Below are positions 47,801-60,542 of a DNA stretch of 64,000 bases, piece by piece (position 1 is the first letter of the stretch; each line of letters starts with the position of its first letter). The translations under genes and the position numbers were made by a program. The stretch spans positions 248,001 through 312,000 of the forward strand of contig LATX02000222.1 of the NCBI GenBank assembly GCA_001466705.2, read 5' to 3'. This stretch comes from Moniliophthora roreri. Its lineage: Eukaryota > Basidiomycota > Agaricomycetes > Agaricales > Marasmiaceae. The notes under the pieces were generated by a model. That model saw only the letters and a program-made list of their open reading frames with translations. It did no database searches and was not told the origin of the DNA.

Positions 47801-47882
47801 TGCAGGGGTAAAGGTGAGTATGTCCAAAGGTCGATAGGTGAAGAACCTCACTAGAGCGCACAATGTTGATCAGTGATGACAT
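44875..47882 (-). CDS. sec1: Sec1/Munc18 protein for exocytosis
   Basis: Binds and guides SNARE complexes at the plasma membrane, needed for secretion at hyphal tips. The first exon MSSLINIVRS joins over an intron (about 47813-47851) to KFLEVIRSVNPPGKWKILVVDEHSQKILG, the conserved opening of Sec1. Later blocks: [120 protein letters not shown] and SRYKPLLKTVIEDH. The end region has YVLVFVAGGMTYSEIREAYQLS-type sequence (read as RLLVFVAGGMTYSEIREAY), then HFVDDLKVLTLAG. A proline/lysine-rich extension ends KKKKKGLFSRF. About ten short introns. Length about 750 residues, usual for fungal Sec1. Confidence 0.95.
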
Positions 47883-48183
47883 TCCTGTGCAAGTTGCGAC
47901 TCGGACGAGTCTCGCACAATAAAATCATGCTACATCATCGGTCCGGTGTCTCTACAGCAGTGACACCTCGTTTTTCGGTTTTTCGGTTTTCATCTCAGCA
48001 TTTCAATTTTTGGCGCATTTTATAGCATCTAGACTAGATCATTGCAGCAAAACGAGCATGAAAAAGCAACACAAGAAAAATGATAGATCCGCATTAGAGT
48101 AACTAAAGTAGTCCGTATTCCCCATGTTCCGTTCCCCATGTCGATCCCGTATGTAATGTCGCATAACCATGAATAAAAAGGGT
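47883..48183. other. Intergenic region between SEC1 and the chitin deacetylase gene
   Basis: About 300 bases, AT-rich, with a TTTTTCGGTTTTTCGG direct repeat near 47970-47986. It must hold the SEC1 promoter and the 3' flank of the chitin deacetylase gene. Confidence 0.45.
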
Positions 48184-50172
48184 CTACAGGAGGATGGCTC
48201 CAAGAGCAGCGAATCCTGCTAATGAATACGCGGTGACAGGAGAGACAATGAAGGCGGAATTAGAGCTTCCAGTACCAGATTTGGTGTCGGGTTTGCCGTC
48301 ACCATTGACATCAGCACCACCGTTAGCGGCGGAAGAGTTTGTGAAGGGGAAAGTCTTGTTAGTATTGGACTCGAGGTATAAGTTGCTGGTGGGGATTTTG
48401 GAGCATTCACCGATGGGTTTGAGCTAAAAGAGGATGTGAGCGTCTGGTAGAACTGTTTTAAGATTTACTTACGGTGAAAGGGGGGTTGTGGGTCAAGGCA
48501 GCGTCCAAGGTGAATCCAACAGCGAGGTCAACACTGATCTCGTACAGATCATGTTGCAAGACAATAAATCTGCTCACCAGATTAGTATTTCATATTTTGT
48601 GCATTTCTAACCGAATACTTGCCCGTTGTTCATGGTGGAGGCATTACCAAGGATATCCTGGAAAGTCCTGTATTGGACAGGAGCACTGACGAGTCCGCCC
48701 GCAACACGCCAGTCTAATAGTGAATGGTCAAAATCCACTCTGAAGAAAATGTATATAAAACAAAATTACCAAAGGTATCAAAGGTGGCACCGTTGGGTGC
48801 AGTCGTCCAAGAAATCGGGATCATGCCCATCGCCAAGGAAATAGCGCGAACACGGTCATCTAAAAAAGCAAAAATTTACATGGATCCTCACAGCAGTCAA
48901 GGACCAAACTTACCCATATCACCATAAGGAGGACGCATAGTAGTAGGGGTTACGCCAAGGACATCCTTAATTGCCTTGCGAGTCCAGCCAAGCTCGGCAA
49001 CGATTTGTTCATTAGACAGGGTAGTGAGCGCCTAAAGATGATCAGTAATGACCATTGACGAGAAGATGGCAATCATCCATACCGTATGCGACCAGGTGTG
49101 AACACTGATCTCGTGTCCAGCCATGTACTCATCACGGAGGATGTCGGGTCGGGAAATTACACGAGAGCCGACGACAAAGAAAGTAGCAGAAAGGTTCTTC
49201 TGGTCCAAGAACTTAAGGAGTTTTCTGTAAACCATTCGTCAAAGTGAGTGGTAAAAATCGCGTCAAGCAGACTGATAACTAACGGAGCTGAAAAAATTGT
49301 GAGCATGATCCACTAACAATTGTGGTAAAAATGATACTTACTGTATTCCGAAGGACCGTCGTCAAAGCTAGATAGTTGATGACGTTGTTGACAAAGCGAC
49401 GATAAACAAGCACAAGGACGTACCTGACACCCCAAGTCATCTTGTCAGGGCATTGGACGATATCAGTGGAACGTGTGTGACCGCCGCAAGTCCACCAGCC
49501 ATTCTTTGCCGCGTCCTGAGCAGCCTGTGGGTTGCTGGCGCAAGTGTTGTCAACATTGAGGGGAATGTTGGGGATGTTCCATCCGTCAAGTTCCTTCAAC
49601 CACGCCTTGACCTCGTTGGAATCTGCACGAATGTCAGAACATGGTCAGGAAATATTTAGCAGGTAACATGTACCAGTAGGAGGAACTTTATCCTGTGGCG
49701 GCCAAACCGAAGGAGAGAACACGACTAGGAGCGTGTCAGAAGACAAGTTACAACGGAAAGTTTAGTAAAACTTACAAGGGGCGGGAAGGGGTGGAGCATT
49801 GGAAAAAGTTGGCTGTGCGCCAGCTTGGTAGGTTGTGGAGGCCTGCCAAGGTGTGCCCGTGGGCATACCTGAGCTGATTTGACCGAGGGGAGGGACATCG
49901 GAGGTCGCGGCGGTGAGTGTGAAAAGAGGGTCCGTGGTAGCAGCAGTTGCACCGGTAGGAACGGCGGCAGTAGCAGCGCCAGTGGCAGCACTTGAAGCGC
50001 CAGAGGCAGGGGGAACAGAACCGGATGCGGAGGCAGAAGAGGCAGCAGAGGTTGCGGACGACGCAGGGGAAGCCTGTCTGTGGGCTAGGTGGGCATGTCG
50101 TTGGTTGAGACCAGTTGCCTCTGTGGAAGCAACAATGGCCAAAAGAGTGGCGAGTGCTTGAAGCTTCATCAT
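48184..50172 (-). CDS. GPI-anchored chitin deacetylase (carbohydrate esterase family 4)
   Basis: Turns cell-wall chitin into chitosan. Signal peptide MMKLQALATLLAIVASTEA, then a Ser/Ala/Thr/Pro-rich linker (likely O-glycosylated). The NodB domain follows: MTWGVSFDDGPSEY spans the intron at about 49369-49424 and has the base and metal Asp pair. The metal ligands appear in GHEISVHTWSHTAL, motif 3 in MRPPYGDMDDRVR, motif 4 in DWRVAGG, and the last motif in NNGFIVLQHDLYE. WWTCGGHTRSTDIVQCPDKM precedes the domain, as in basidiomycete Cda proteins. The C-terminal tail is Gly/Ser-rich (KSGTGSSNSAF) and ends in a hydrophobic stretch (YSLAGFAALGAILL), a GPI signal. About nine introns. All catalytic motifs look intact. 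Confidence 0.93.
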
Positions 50173-50693
50173 GGTAGCGTCAAGGAAGAAAAAGAAAAGA
50201 GCGACAACGCCAGGGGCGGATTATGAGTTTGAATGGAAGTCAAGAAGGAAACAAGAAATCTGGTCACTCGTGGAAAAAATATCCAAATTTTCAATGGCCG
50301 GCAACTCGGCCAGCGACAGGTGGAATATATTTTCTTGGCACATACATTGAAACAACCGGTTGATGCACATGTCCTGGGGCCAGGGGCCTATGAGGGGATT
50401 GTAAGGGGCCTGTGTTGAAACTCGACGCTCAACTTGAGCGGCATGTTCGTCGTAGCTCTGATATACATTTATGAATCCAAAGGTCGATACAGATGCTAGT
50501 AAGTAGAATAAAATATGCTACGTGAGTGGTAGAACAGAGAAAATATTGATTCAAGCCGAACGTGTGGTCGAACAAGCAACGGAAAGGTATAGAGAGAGAA
50601 ACAGGATGGATAATGTAACAGTAAAAGCACAGCACGATCGAAAGAAAGGACAGTTAATGAAAATTAGGGAGAAGAAAATATTACGGCCCTGGT
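50173..50693. other. Intergenic region, chitin deacetylase promoter
   Basis: About 520 bases between the chitin deacetylase start and the stop of the Rho1 GEF gene, both on the minus strand. Nothing else seen. Confidence 0.5.
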
Positions 50694-53600
50694 TCACCGG
50701 GGGATGGAGGTCATGGAGGCATTATCAGGCAGTAAACGGCCCCCTGTTGTGCGCAAGGCAAGCACACGATCATCAGATACCATCAGTATTTCATCCCGCA
50801 TGTATGGTCGTGCATATTGTTGCTGATGATGCATCATGTTCGAATATGGCATTTGTGGTGATGGACTGCCGTATCCATTGTACCCGTACCTGTAAAATAC
50901 ATCTTGTGAGAGGAAGGCTCGACAGTGGGTATAAATATTTCTCACCCAGGCTGTTGTTGGTAAGAGTGATTGTAATATCCAGGACCTGCGACAGGACTCA
51001 CGTTGCTCATTCCACCGTTGGTCATCGAAGGCGGGTTGTCGGCAAACAACAGGCGGAGGTTAGAGCCTTGAATGACTTGCGACATCAACCCCGTCTCTAT
51101 ATGACGTATCTCCACGAAACAGGGTTCAAACGCCAGCACATACGGTTCATGCAAAGCTGTTTCAAATTATATATATGAGCTCCAGCACTCCACCAGAACC
51201 GAGCGACGGATAATACAAGCCAAGACTACTCACCAAAGCCCGTTGGAGTCCCTTCCCAGTGCACCATGAATTCCTTACGAGACCGTCGACCAGTCTTATT
51301 GACATAAAATGCGAATTCTGGCAACAAAATATTTGAGCATTGATAGCAGGGAAAAAATGGATCTTACCATCATAACACAACAGAAACTCGTTGTGAATTC
51401 GGTAAATGGCCATGGGCCGTAAGTTGTCCCTCTTCCTAACAAACTCGAGCGACTCGTCGTTTGGATCCAACAGCCCTTGGGTATCCAGTGTTTCGAGATC
51501 AACAATCTCGAACCCTCGTGAGCATCCAACACACATCTTGGTTTTGAGGTAGTGTATGGACGTAGACTCCACTGGGATATAAAATTCCTGCAAGCCCGTA
51601 TCCCAATCAGTACTTCACTACAACCAAGTATGGAAACCCGCGTACCCTAAACGGTTTAAGGGTATCATTACCGCCCTGCAGCAATTTACGGAAAGTAGGC
51701 TTGCTCCTTCCGCGAACATTTTGGTCTATCGGTTCTAGTGCCTTGAACGTACTCGAGAGCTGGCTCGACTTGACGATGCATACGAGCATTCTACCAAGAC
51801 ATTGGCCAGCCTTGAAGAAGGACGTATGCGATGATATTCTCTTCGCACGTTTGAGGCCTGCCATAGGATCCATTGGATCCAAGGCGTCTAATGGGAAGGT
51901 AATCACTTGTCGTTCTGAAAAAGGATAAATTAAGTTGCAGCTACCCCCTCACTATAACCACGTAACTTACCGGATAATACGATGAGAAGTTGATAATCCT
52001 CCAGCACATCAATTTGAACCACATCCAACAGAGCGAGAACCTTGACAGGATCCTTGTCAATCTCCCTCAAATCAGATATGTAAACACCATCATCAGTGCC
52101 ATAGACGACCTTCCTCCCAGAGTCTGTGAACCGTACAATCAGCGTAAGTACTTGTGGCGATAACGAGGCTACTCACAAAAGGGCGCCGCGCAATTGACTT
52201 TGTTATGCGTCGTAAAGAAGCCTTCACTTAACGGCACCGTATCAAACAGTATACTCCTGTCCCTCATCGCCTGTTGTTGCTTCCATATGCTCTCTGTCCA
52301 CTTTCGCATACCAAGTTGCGAATTAGCCCACAATGTTAAAGTGTAATGTTTCCTTCCGAGGTGTATGAAAGTGATCCAAAACTGACCCTTCGCCTCGGGA
52401 CGAACAGTGACAACGGGGCCCACAGGTGAATTTCGAGCGTCTCGACTGAAGGAAGACTTCTTGACCAGGCCTTGTCGTTGCCGAACACGAACTGTACCGT
52501 TGGAATTTGTACCATTGACATCGTCGACAGAGTTGATGTAGAGCAGCTCCAATGGTATCGGCTGTTAGAAATGATAAGAATCATTAATGACTTGTTAAAG
52601 CTGTTTGAGTCGGAGAGAATACTCGCCCGACGATACACCTTATACTGCTCATGCTGTTTCGTCTTGACCTGCTTCGTGAACAGCAGGGCGTGGTCAAACA
52701 AGTAGACGTGAATCTCGCCATCCCTCTTGTTCAAGGCGCCCTTGTAGATCATTTCTCTACCTTCCTCACGTAATCTTAGATCCTATTTTTACAAGCTTGT
52801 TAGCGAACAAATGATGGGATCCTGACGGAGGCACGCGTACCACTTCTTCCCCTGGTTTAAAGATCAGCTGCTGATCCAACTGAACCAAATTGAACCTATT
52901 CTCGGTCTTTCCGGATTCTGCATTCACTTTTGCTAGGAAATCCCTGATCATCGTGACCACCTGTGGCAGCATGGCCTTATCGGGATTATCCTCAGGTGTG
53001 TGCTTGATGATGGCTTCCAGAAGCAGAGGATAACGAGCCAGACGCGTTGTAGGCTTCGTGAGATAGGCATTCAACTCGAGTTTTCGGGATTCAGGAAGAC
53101 GTTCAGTAGTCTGTAAGTGTGGTCAATTTCGGTCGGTACTCCAACAAGAAAAGTACAACGCACCTCAACAAATTGAGCAAAAGCAGGATTCCCATTCTTC
53201 TCCTTCTCAAACTCGTACTTTCCATACAGCTGATGCGCACCATAGCTCACAAACGGACCAAAGTGTGGCACTGCGTCCAGAAAGATATCCCCAATCTTCT
53301 CAACGACCGCATATTGCTTCTGCCTCTTCATTAGGGCATCCCGTAGCCGTGTATTGACTGCAATGATATCATAAACGTTCCAAAACACTTGCTCCAAGAA
53401 GCCAGTGCGTCGATCGGCTGGGATGACATCGGATTCTTGGAGACGTTTTATCCAGACCTGGGAAGCGAGTTAGAAGGACGTGCGATAAGAAGAAACGAGA
53501 AAGCAGGCGTACATCTCTGAGATATTCCATATCCCTCACAAAGTCCTTCTCGGTGTAGATAACCTCATTAATGGCCTCTTGTCGCTTCTTCTCCTTGTCA

Positions 53601-55469
53601 GAGACACTATTCACGATCTCTTGAGGAACAGAGTGGATCCACAACGTGCCGTCATCTACGGCATCGTTCAAACTCTCCTTGCTGATCTGTTTCGACAAAC
53701 CAGGTTGAGGTTTCATGTTCAGCCGCGCCTGCTGCTCCAGCCGTCTTGGGCAAGCAATGCTATAGCATAGCTGATCTCTTGAACACGTTGGGGAGTAGCA
53801 ATCAGTGAGGAGTGTGAAAACACCAGAGGGTAGTTCCACTTCATCGTTCGAGGGAGTGATAGCACCATCCTTCTGTATAGAAGGTGCAGGCGATGCGGAG
53901 TCGGCTCTGTCTTTATCTTCATCTTCTTGACTGTCGTGCTCCTGCAGCGCGGGTAGATCTCCACTGACAAATGGACTAGGCAGTTTGGTCCGGAATTGGT
54001 AAAGCTCCCCCGGCGTATCTCGCAGGCGGTGATCGTAAGTCACATCGTGAAAGAACTTCTGCGCATCCAGCGCCCGTCCTAATAGCAATGCAAGATTACG
54101 ATCCGTGGTTTTGATGATATAAGCGAGCTTGTCTACGGCCTCCCGGCCATCGAACGCGTCTTTATAGGTCAAACCATCCTTGACTCGGTCTCCAACCTGT
54201 ATACGGTCCTTGAAAGCTTGAGCGACGTGCGAGAGCAGTGCAATGCAAATGACAGGTGGTTTAGTACGGTGATGACGTGGTTGCCCAACGCTGTTGCGAG
54301 GACCACGAATGGAGCCGCCAGGACTGCCGCCCTCTGCAAATTGGGATAACGGCGTTTTAGACACCCGGATGGAGCCGGACATTGCACTCATCGACATTGA
54401 TCTGTCCTGCGCGGTACGGTCTCTACGTCCACCTTGGAGCCTTGGCATGGTGTGTGCAGATTCCGACGAACGACGTGCAGCTGTGGCCGACGATGCATCG
54501 TCAACCATTGTGAATGAGGAAGGGGAATTGGTCACGATAGAGCTTCGGATAGATTGGGCAGCATTCGTATCAATATGAAGAGGTTGTCCGGAGGAAGAGT
54601 ATCGGTTTGGAAGACCAGATACTGGTGTTCCCGTACGACTGTTGGTAGCTGTACAAAATGAGAGAGTGATTGACATATGGTGGTGATGATCGCGAATAAT
54701 GATAAGAAAACTTACGGGAGTCCCTTCTCGCCCAAGGCAGCTCGCTACTGTCGTTGTCACTCGAGTTATTCTCCCCAAACTCCAAACCTAGCCTACCGTC
54801 CTCGTTGCTGATTGTGATGCCGAGCCTCGGAGGATCCGTTGACCGACTTGGGCTAGCAGAATCATGCTGTAAATTCTGTAACACGCTTGGAACAGCCTGT
54901 TGACCAGGATTGTTCATGTATACCTGTGCCTGGTATGCTTGTGCTGGAGTGAGACCCCTTTGGGTCAATGCCTCTAACGCTGGGTCTGGTGGCTCTTCTG
55001 GTTGGGGTACTATTATACCTGGTGCATGGGGATTACTGTTAATGGATCTGGCTCTCGTCATTATCGAGGGTGGTGCTAGTGAATTTCCACTGTAAGGTGA
55101 AGGCATATATCGCGGTGGGTATGCCATAGGATTTGGGTGCATTTGTCGTGGTTGCTGGTAGGCCGCATTGGGATAAGGATAAGGGTTGCTCGTAAATGAC
55201 TGTGCGTAAGATGTTCTTCTGTCTGGAGGTTGCTGGTAATAGAAATTTTGCTGAGGATGCGGCGGGTGTTGTAGATGAGTAGGGGGCTGGTGGTGTGAAG
55301 CGCTTGGACGACCAAAGATACTCTCATACGCTTGATGCCGCTTGTCTCCTGCAGGCTGCTGTCTTGGCCCAAGAGGTCTACTCTCCATGGCTAATGACGA
55401 GCACAAAGGTGACCCAGTGAGCAAGCTACTTGGTGGTTGGGGAGAACGATGGCCTGAACTGGTCAACAT
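50694..55469 (-). CDS. rom2: Rho1 guanine nucleotide exchange factor, Rom1/Rom2 type (DEP-DH-PH-CNH)
   Basis: Activates Rho1 in the cell-wall integrity pathway. The N-terminus is long and disordered, rich in Pro, Gln and Tyr (HLQHPPHPQQNFYYQQPPDR). Then a DEP-like region (LTYKDAFDGREAVDKLAYII, DRNLALLLGRALDAQKFF). The DH domain includes RQEAINEVIYTEKDFVRDMEYL and LNAYLTKPTTRLARYPLLLE, the conserved helix. The PH domain includes YKGALNKRDGEIHVYLFDHALLF and later QFWITFIHLGRKHYTL. The CNH domain includes KVNCAAPF, RKVVYGTDDGVYISDL, FKAGQCLGRMLVCIVKSS, MCVGCSRGFEIVDLETLDTQ and MAIYRIHNEFLLCYDEFAFYVNKTGRR. It ends in a Tyr/Gln/Gly-rich tail. The start at 55469 is the first ATG; 55388 (MESRPLGPRQQ) is an alternative. 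Confidence 0.93.
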
Positions 55470-55620
55470 TTCCCACAGTCGAGCAACATGAAAAAACTTG
55501 CATCATAGCTACCATCTATCTGATTTTATTCTAGAACTAATGGGAATATGTTCAACATGCTTCTGCTACAGTAAATCCCTGCGAGGCAGGTGCAAACGGC
55601 ACCGACCCAATGGCAACTGG
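55470..55620. other. Promoter side of the Rho1 GEF gene
   Basis: Short flank upstream of the GEF start; nothing specific seen. Confidence 0.35.
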
Positions 55621-56302
55621 CTATGACGCCGTTTCGTCGTATTTCCTCACCAAAAACATGAGCTCAACCTGTGACCGAGAATACGGGTGATGCCACGAAA
55701 GATTTGAATTACATGGCGTCGGTGCGTATCCGTCCAAACTGTTCGTCTGAAAATGACATGGGAAGCACATACAATCCTGATTCAGCATCGAATCGTGAAT
55801 TTCGCGAGCGATTGTGATTTCGTATACGTATGCAGACCATGCGTTCGCAACCGGTTCCCGTATGTTTGCGTACGCCAAGATGATGACCCAGCGTAGAGAT
55901 AGAAACGTTTTCCCGAGAATAACGGGAGAAGTTCTCCAGAGCAGTCACCCGGGAGTTGAGATCGCTGGGAGACGACTTGATCGCCCGGATAAGCGAGCGA
56001 GCCTTGAGGGTGAGGACAAGACACTCACCTAGTACCCTTGCATTTTAACATATTGCCTGATCAACCATGATCTGCCACCTTGGACGATAATGGATATACT
56101 CGCCAGCTGGCTGAACTCGAAACGATGGTGGCAGAATTTCCTGACGTACCCAGATCCCGTTAATCAACGCTTTCGATAGAAAACCTACGGACGAATACGA
56201 GATCGAGGGAAAATCAACCTGAAAATGGCAAAGACGCACGTCGGTAAATCGAAAAAGTAGCTTGTAATTGCATGTACTCTGACGTCGACGTACCTCTTCC
56301 AT
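55621..56302 (-). CDS. Possible small hypothetical gene with duplicated upstream region
   Basis: ATG GAA GAG at 56302 is followed at once by GTACGT and, 80 bases on, by TTTTCAG, joining to VDFPSISYSSVGFLSKALIN and GIWVRQEILPPSFRVQPAGE, with a stop near 56048. Further open frames downstream (LGHHLGVRKHTGTGCERMVC; REPVANAWSAYVYEITIARE) could be later exons, but no single best structure was found. The start codon and about 75 bases before it are repeated, diverged, at 56656-56728. No family recognised; it may be real or decayed. Confidence 0.3.
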
Positions 56303-56375
56303 TCAATTCAGGACTTTGGGACCATCATTTGAAGAATTGCAACAAAGGCCGACCCAAGGACACTAGTGATGTCAC
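56300..56375. repeat. Diverged direct repeat, copy 1
   Basis: Similar to 56656-56728: both contain CATTCAAT, ATTGCAACAA, CCCAAG and a CRE-like TGATGTCA/TGACATCA octamer in the same order. It covers the start codon and upstream region of the possible small gene on the minus strand. Confidence 0.6.
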
Positions 56376-56655
56376 ATTGCAGAGATGGAGCAGACACGAA
56401 ACGTCCCGTAGTACTTGTTCATGAACTTCAGATCTAGCTTTGGCACCGAGGTTGAGGGACCTCATCGCTGCAGACATTTCGGTACTTGTAAGACGCGTTT
56501 AAACATGCTCACCGATCAAGGTTATAAAACGTCTAAGTATCATCTTGGGACGATGACGACGGCGGTGTGGCGCCATGACGATCAAGTAACTGAGCAACGA
56601 GAGCTCCAATTGGAAAGGAAAAAAAACGCACGTCACTCGTAATAGATGCGCTTTT

Positions 56656-56728
56656 CATTCAATCTCTGGCGTGGAAACCATTCGAGTAATTGCAACAAGT
56701 CCCGTCCCAAGAACACGAATGACATCAC
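56656..56728. repeat. Diverged direct repeat, copy 2
   Basis: Second copy of the element at 56300-56375, about 70 percent alike by eye. On the minus strand its ATG (56658) opens a 42-codon frame MKSASITSDVRFFSFPIGAL... that soon ends. The ACGTGCG...TTTCC stretch of copy 1's intron is also echoed here, so this looks like a decayed duplicate. Confidence 0.55.
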
Positions 56729-56961
56729 CAAGCGGTAAGGAGTTCAAGTAGAACGACCCTCGTCATATTCTTAAGGCCTCTGCGGGTTCGTCTCCGCAGG
56801 GCCGCGTAATCCGGACGAGCACGTACTAGCAACACATATGTCAGGCGTCAGTAAGATGTGGACAGTTTGCAGAATAACATCATGGCCCAAGCGTCCGGAC
56901 AAAGCGCATGCCAAAGGAAGTATCAACTCTCGAGGGCCGCACTCAGATCTTGGACGATAAT

Positions 56962-57579
56962 TAGTGCTGGGTATTGAACAGGTCCGGTCCGGTATATATT
57001 GTACCGAACTGCTCCGCAGTTTGAGGCCTTGGTATCATACCGTATCATACGGTATGAAACCGTTTAAGCGCCCGTCACAGGTGGCGAAAAATTTTGATTC
57101 GATACGGTATTATACGTACTAAAGGCTGGTATAAAACTGTATGAAACATATTAGAGAGTAAATTTATCAGTGCTATAGGACTCCTCGGTCCATTTTTTAG
57201 TAGCATCTGGGATTTTTTCCTCCCTTCTACCATCGGAATTGTACGGCCCAAATACCCTTTCCATAACCTTTTCAGCTTCAATAGGACCAAAGTTTTCCTG
57301 CGTCAAGAAATTGTTGGCAGCCGCACATAGCTCAGCGTAGCCCTCTTGCGTGAGAGGCGCCATAATGACAGGTGCAGCTAGCACGTCTGATTGAGTGTCG
57401 GGCAAACGTCATTCTGATTCGAAGGTGAATTTTTTCCGACTGGCTGATGATATTGATGGGAAAAAATGGGTTCGATACCGTTTGATACCGGAACTCTTGG
57501 GCGGGTCCTTGTATGGAACGTATCATACAGGTATCATACAGGTATTGTATCAAACCAATCAATACGATACCCAGCACTA
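56962..57579. mobile_element. Non-autonomous hAT-type DNA transposon (MITE), complete, 618 bases
   Basis: Terminal inverted repeats begin TAGTGCTGGGTATTG on the left and TAGTGCTGGGTATCG on the right strand, 14 of 15 bases alike. They are flanked by a perfect 8-base target duplication ACGATAAT at 56954-56961 and 57580-57587. An 8-base duplication with short TIRs is the mark of the hAT superfamily. Inside both ends are clustered GTATCATAC/GGTATGATAC-type subterminal motifs, which in hAT elements bind transposase. No transposase is encoded; it must rely on one elsewhere. Near-identical TIRs and exact duplication suggest fairly recent insertion. Confidence 0.88.
57151..57405 (-). CDS. 84-codon open frame inside the hAT MITE
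   Basis: Reads MPDTQSDVLAAPVIMAPLTQ, then EGYAELCAAANNFLTQENFG and GPYNSDGRREEKIPDATKKW. Composition is protein-like and without repeats. It may be a captured host exon, a remnant of the parent element, or chance. No family recognised. Confidence 0.25.
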   Translation of the reverse strand: MPDTQSDVLAAPVIMAPLTQEGYAELCAAANNFLTQENFGPIEAEKVMERVFGPYNSDGRREEKIPDATKKWTEESYSTDKFTL

Positions 57580-57587
57580 ACGATAAT

Positions 57588-58900
57588 GTTGGAAAGGTTT
57601 AGACTTTGAAATTTCGATTTATGTAGCCGTAAAGCTGAATACATGTAACCAGTGAAACTGAGATAGGAATGACCAAGCTTAGCCCCGTCGGGCTGCTTGT
57701 AGCAACACGATATTGACTCTGGCACGCGTTTCAGTCAACAAACTTCAACAAACCCTTGAAGGTTGACATAGTTACTGCTGACAAACTGGGCCCTGGGGCC
57801 TGAGTAGATCGAATATGAGGCTCGCTTTGATATCCGAGATAGGACTTCGTCAATGATGACAGATGTTGAGGAGATACTCGCCGAACAACTACTGAGCGAT
57901 AGCCAGATAGAAAAACTCGTGCTTATTAGCAGGAGCGCAGAGTGTATAATATCACTCACGTTTTCAAGGAATAGACTCAGGGTCAATGACCTCCCGGTGA
58001 ACTTTTCTGTACGGTGTCATACTGTAACGACGTCCAGACCGGAGACATACTGGATCACTCAAACCACCCTACCGCGAAACTTAATGCATTGACTAGAAAA
58101 GGTGAGAAGATATACCCGAGCCTGCATTCCAGGGAATCGATACGAGTGACGATGGTCTGACGTAACAAATATTCGAAGTCGCGAAGCTAGAAGCAAGCCT
58201 TCTCACGAAGTTATTCATCCAGATAATATACGGTGCAAAGAGAAGAGCGGGATTTGACAGTTCGGTCACCCAGCCTATCAGTTCAGGTGCAATGACACAG
58301 TGTCAAGCTTTACTGATTCATAAGCCAGGAGTACCTTGAGGAATAACCATTGACGACGACATAGAACTGGAGCTTTGGGTTGACTTGCCTTCACCGAGTG
58401 TCAGGACACCCAAACCAACCCTGCACCGACTAAGCTACCTGTGTATGGGATTTCTTTGAAGCGGGATACGATACTTTCAGGGCAAGCTAGGCCGACGTTC
58501 AAGTAGACTTGTAGTCGTACGTTGGTCAATCCAATATACTATTCCGAACCTCGAGCATTAATAGGATGTACACAAAATTGAAAGGAGTCGGGTCTACTCA
58601 CAATTTAATCACGGTAGGGCCTGCGCTGCAGGATAGCTTAAAGGGGTCCAATGTGTCTCGTCTCTCAGCTAATATCATCATGACTTGGTTGTAGTGCTGC
58701 TGAGTCCAAAACCGAGCGGGGGAGTTACTATGAGGGAGTCAAAGAAAAAAGATCTGTGTGCGAAAGCCCTGTGAGCTTCTCAAGAAGGTGGTTGCACTGG
58801 CAGGACAGAGATCCTCAGCCTGGGAATTTGCAAACCGACTCGAAGCACTAAGTGCTCTGAAGACACACGTGAGCGACGCGTAACCCTACTCTCGACCACC
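57588..58900. other. Gene-poor region before Rpt6
   Basis: About 1.3 kb. Short frames at 57735-57986 (-) and 57853-58092 (+) overlap each other and lack support. The last part carries the Rpt6 promoter, with a CACGTG at 58866-58871 about 30 bases before its ATG. Confidence 0.5.
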
Positions 58901-60430
<1,530 letters not shown>

Positions 60431-60542
60431 ATGTTTCTTCCGTGTATTCTATTGTCGAAGAATTCAGTAAAAAATTTATGTAAAATAGGGACGATTTAGT
60501 CGCAGTGTGACAGAGTACATTGTGACATACTTGCCTCCTGCA

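Noticed and set aside
40953..47882. A metabolic gene cluster (OBAP, SDR, others)
   Set aside because: The SDR is a pseudogene and the neighbours are unrelated housekeeping genes; no core biosynthetic enzyme is present.
50522..51178. 218-codon plus-strand frame
   Set aside because: Antisense to the C-terminal exons of the Rho1 GEF gene, whose minus-strand frames carry the CNH domain.
58380..58445. tRNA-like stretch on the minus strand (GGTAGCTTAGTCGGT)
   Set aside because: It resembles a D-arm, but there is no matching T-arm (GGTTCNANNCC) and no acceptor stem could be paired.
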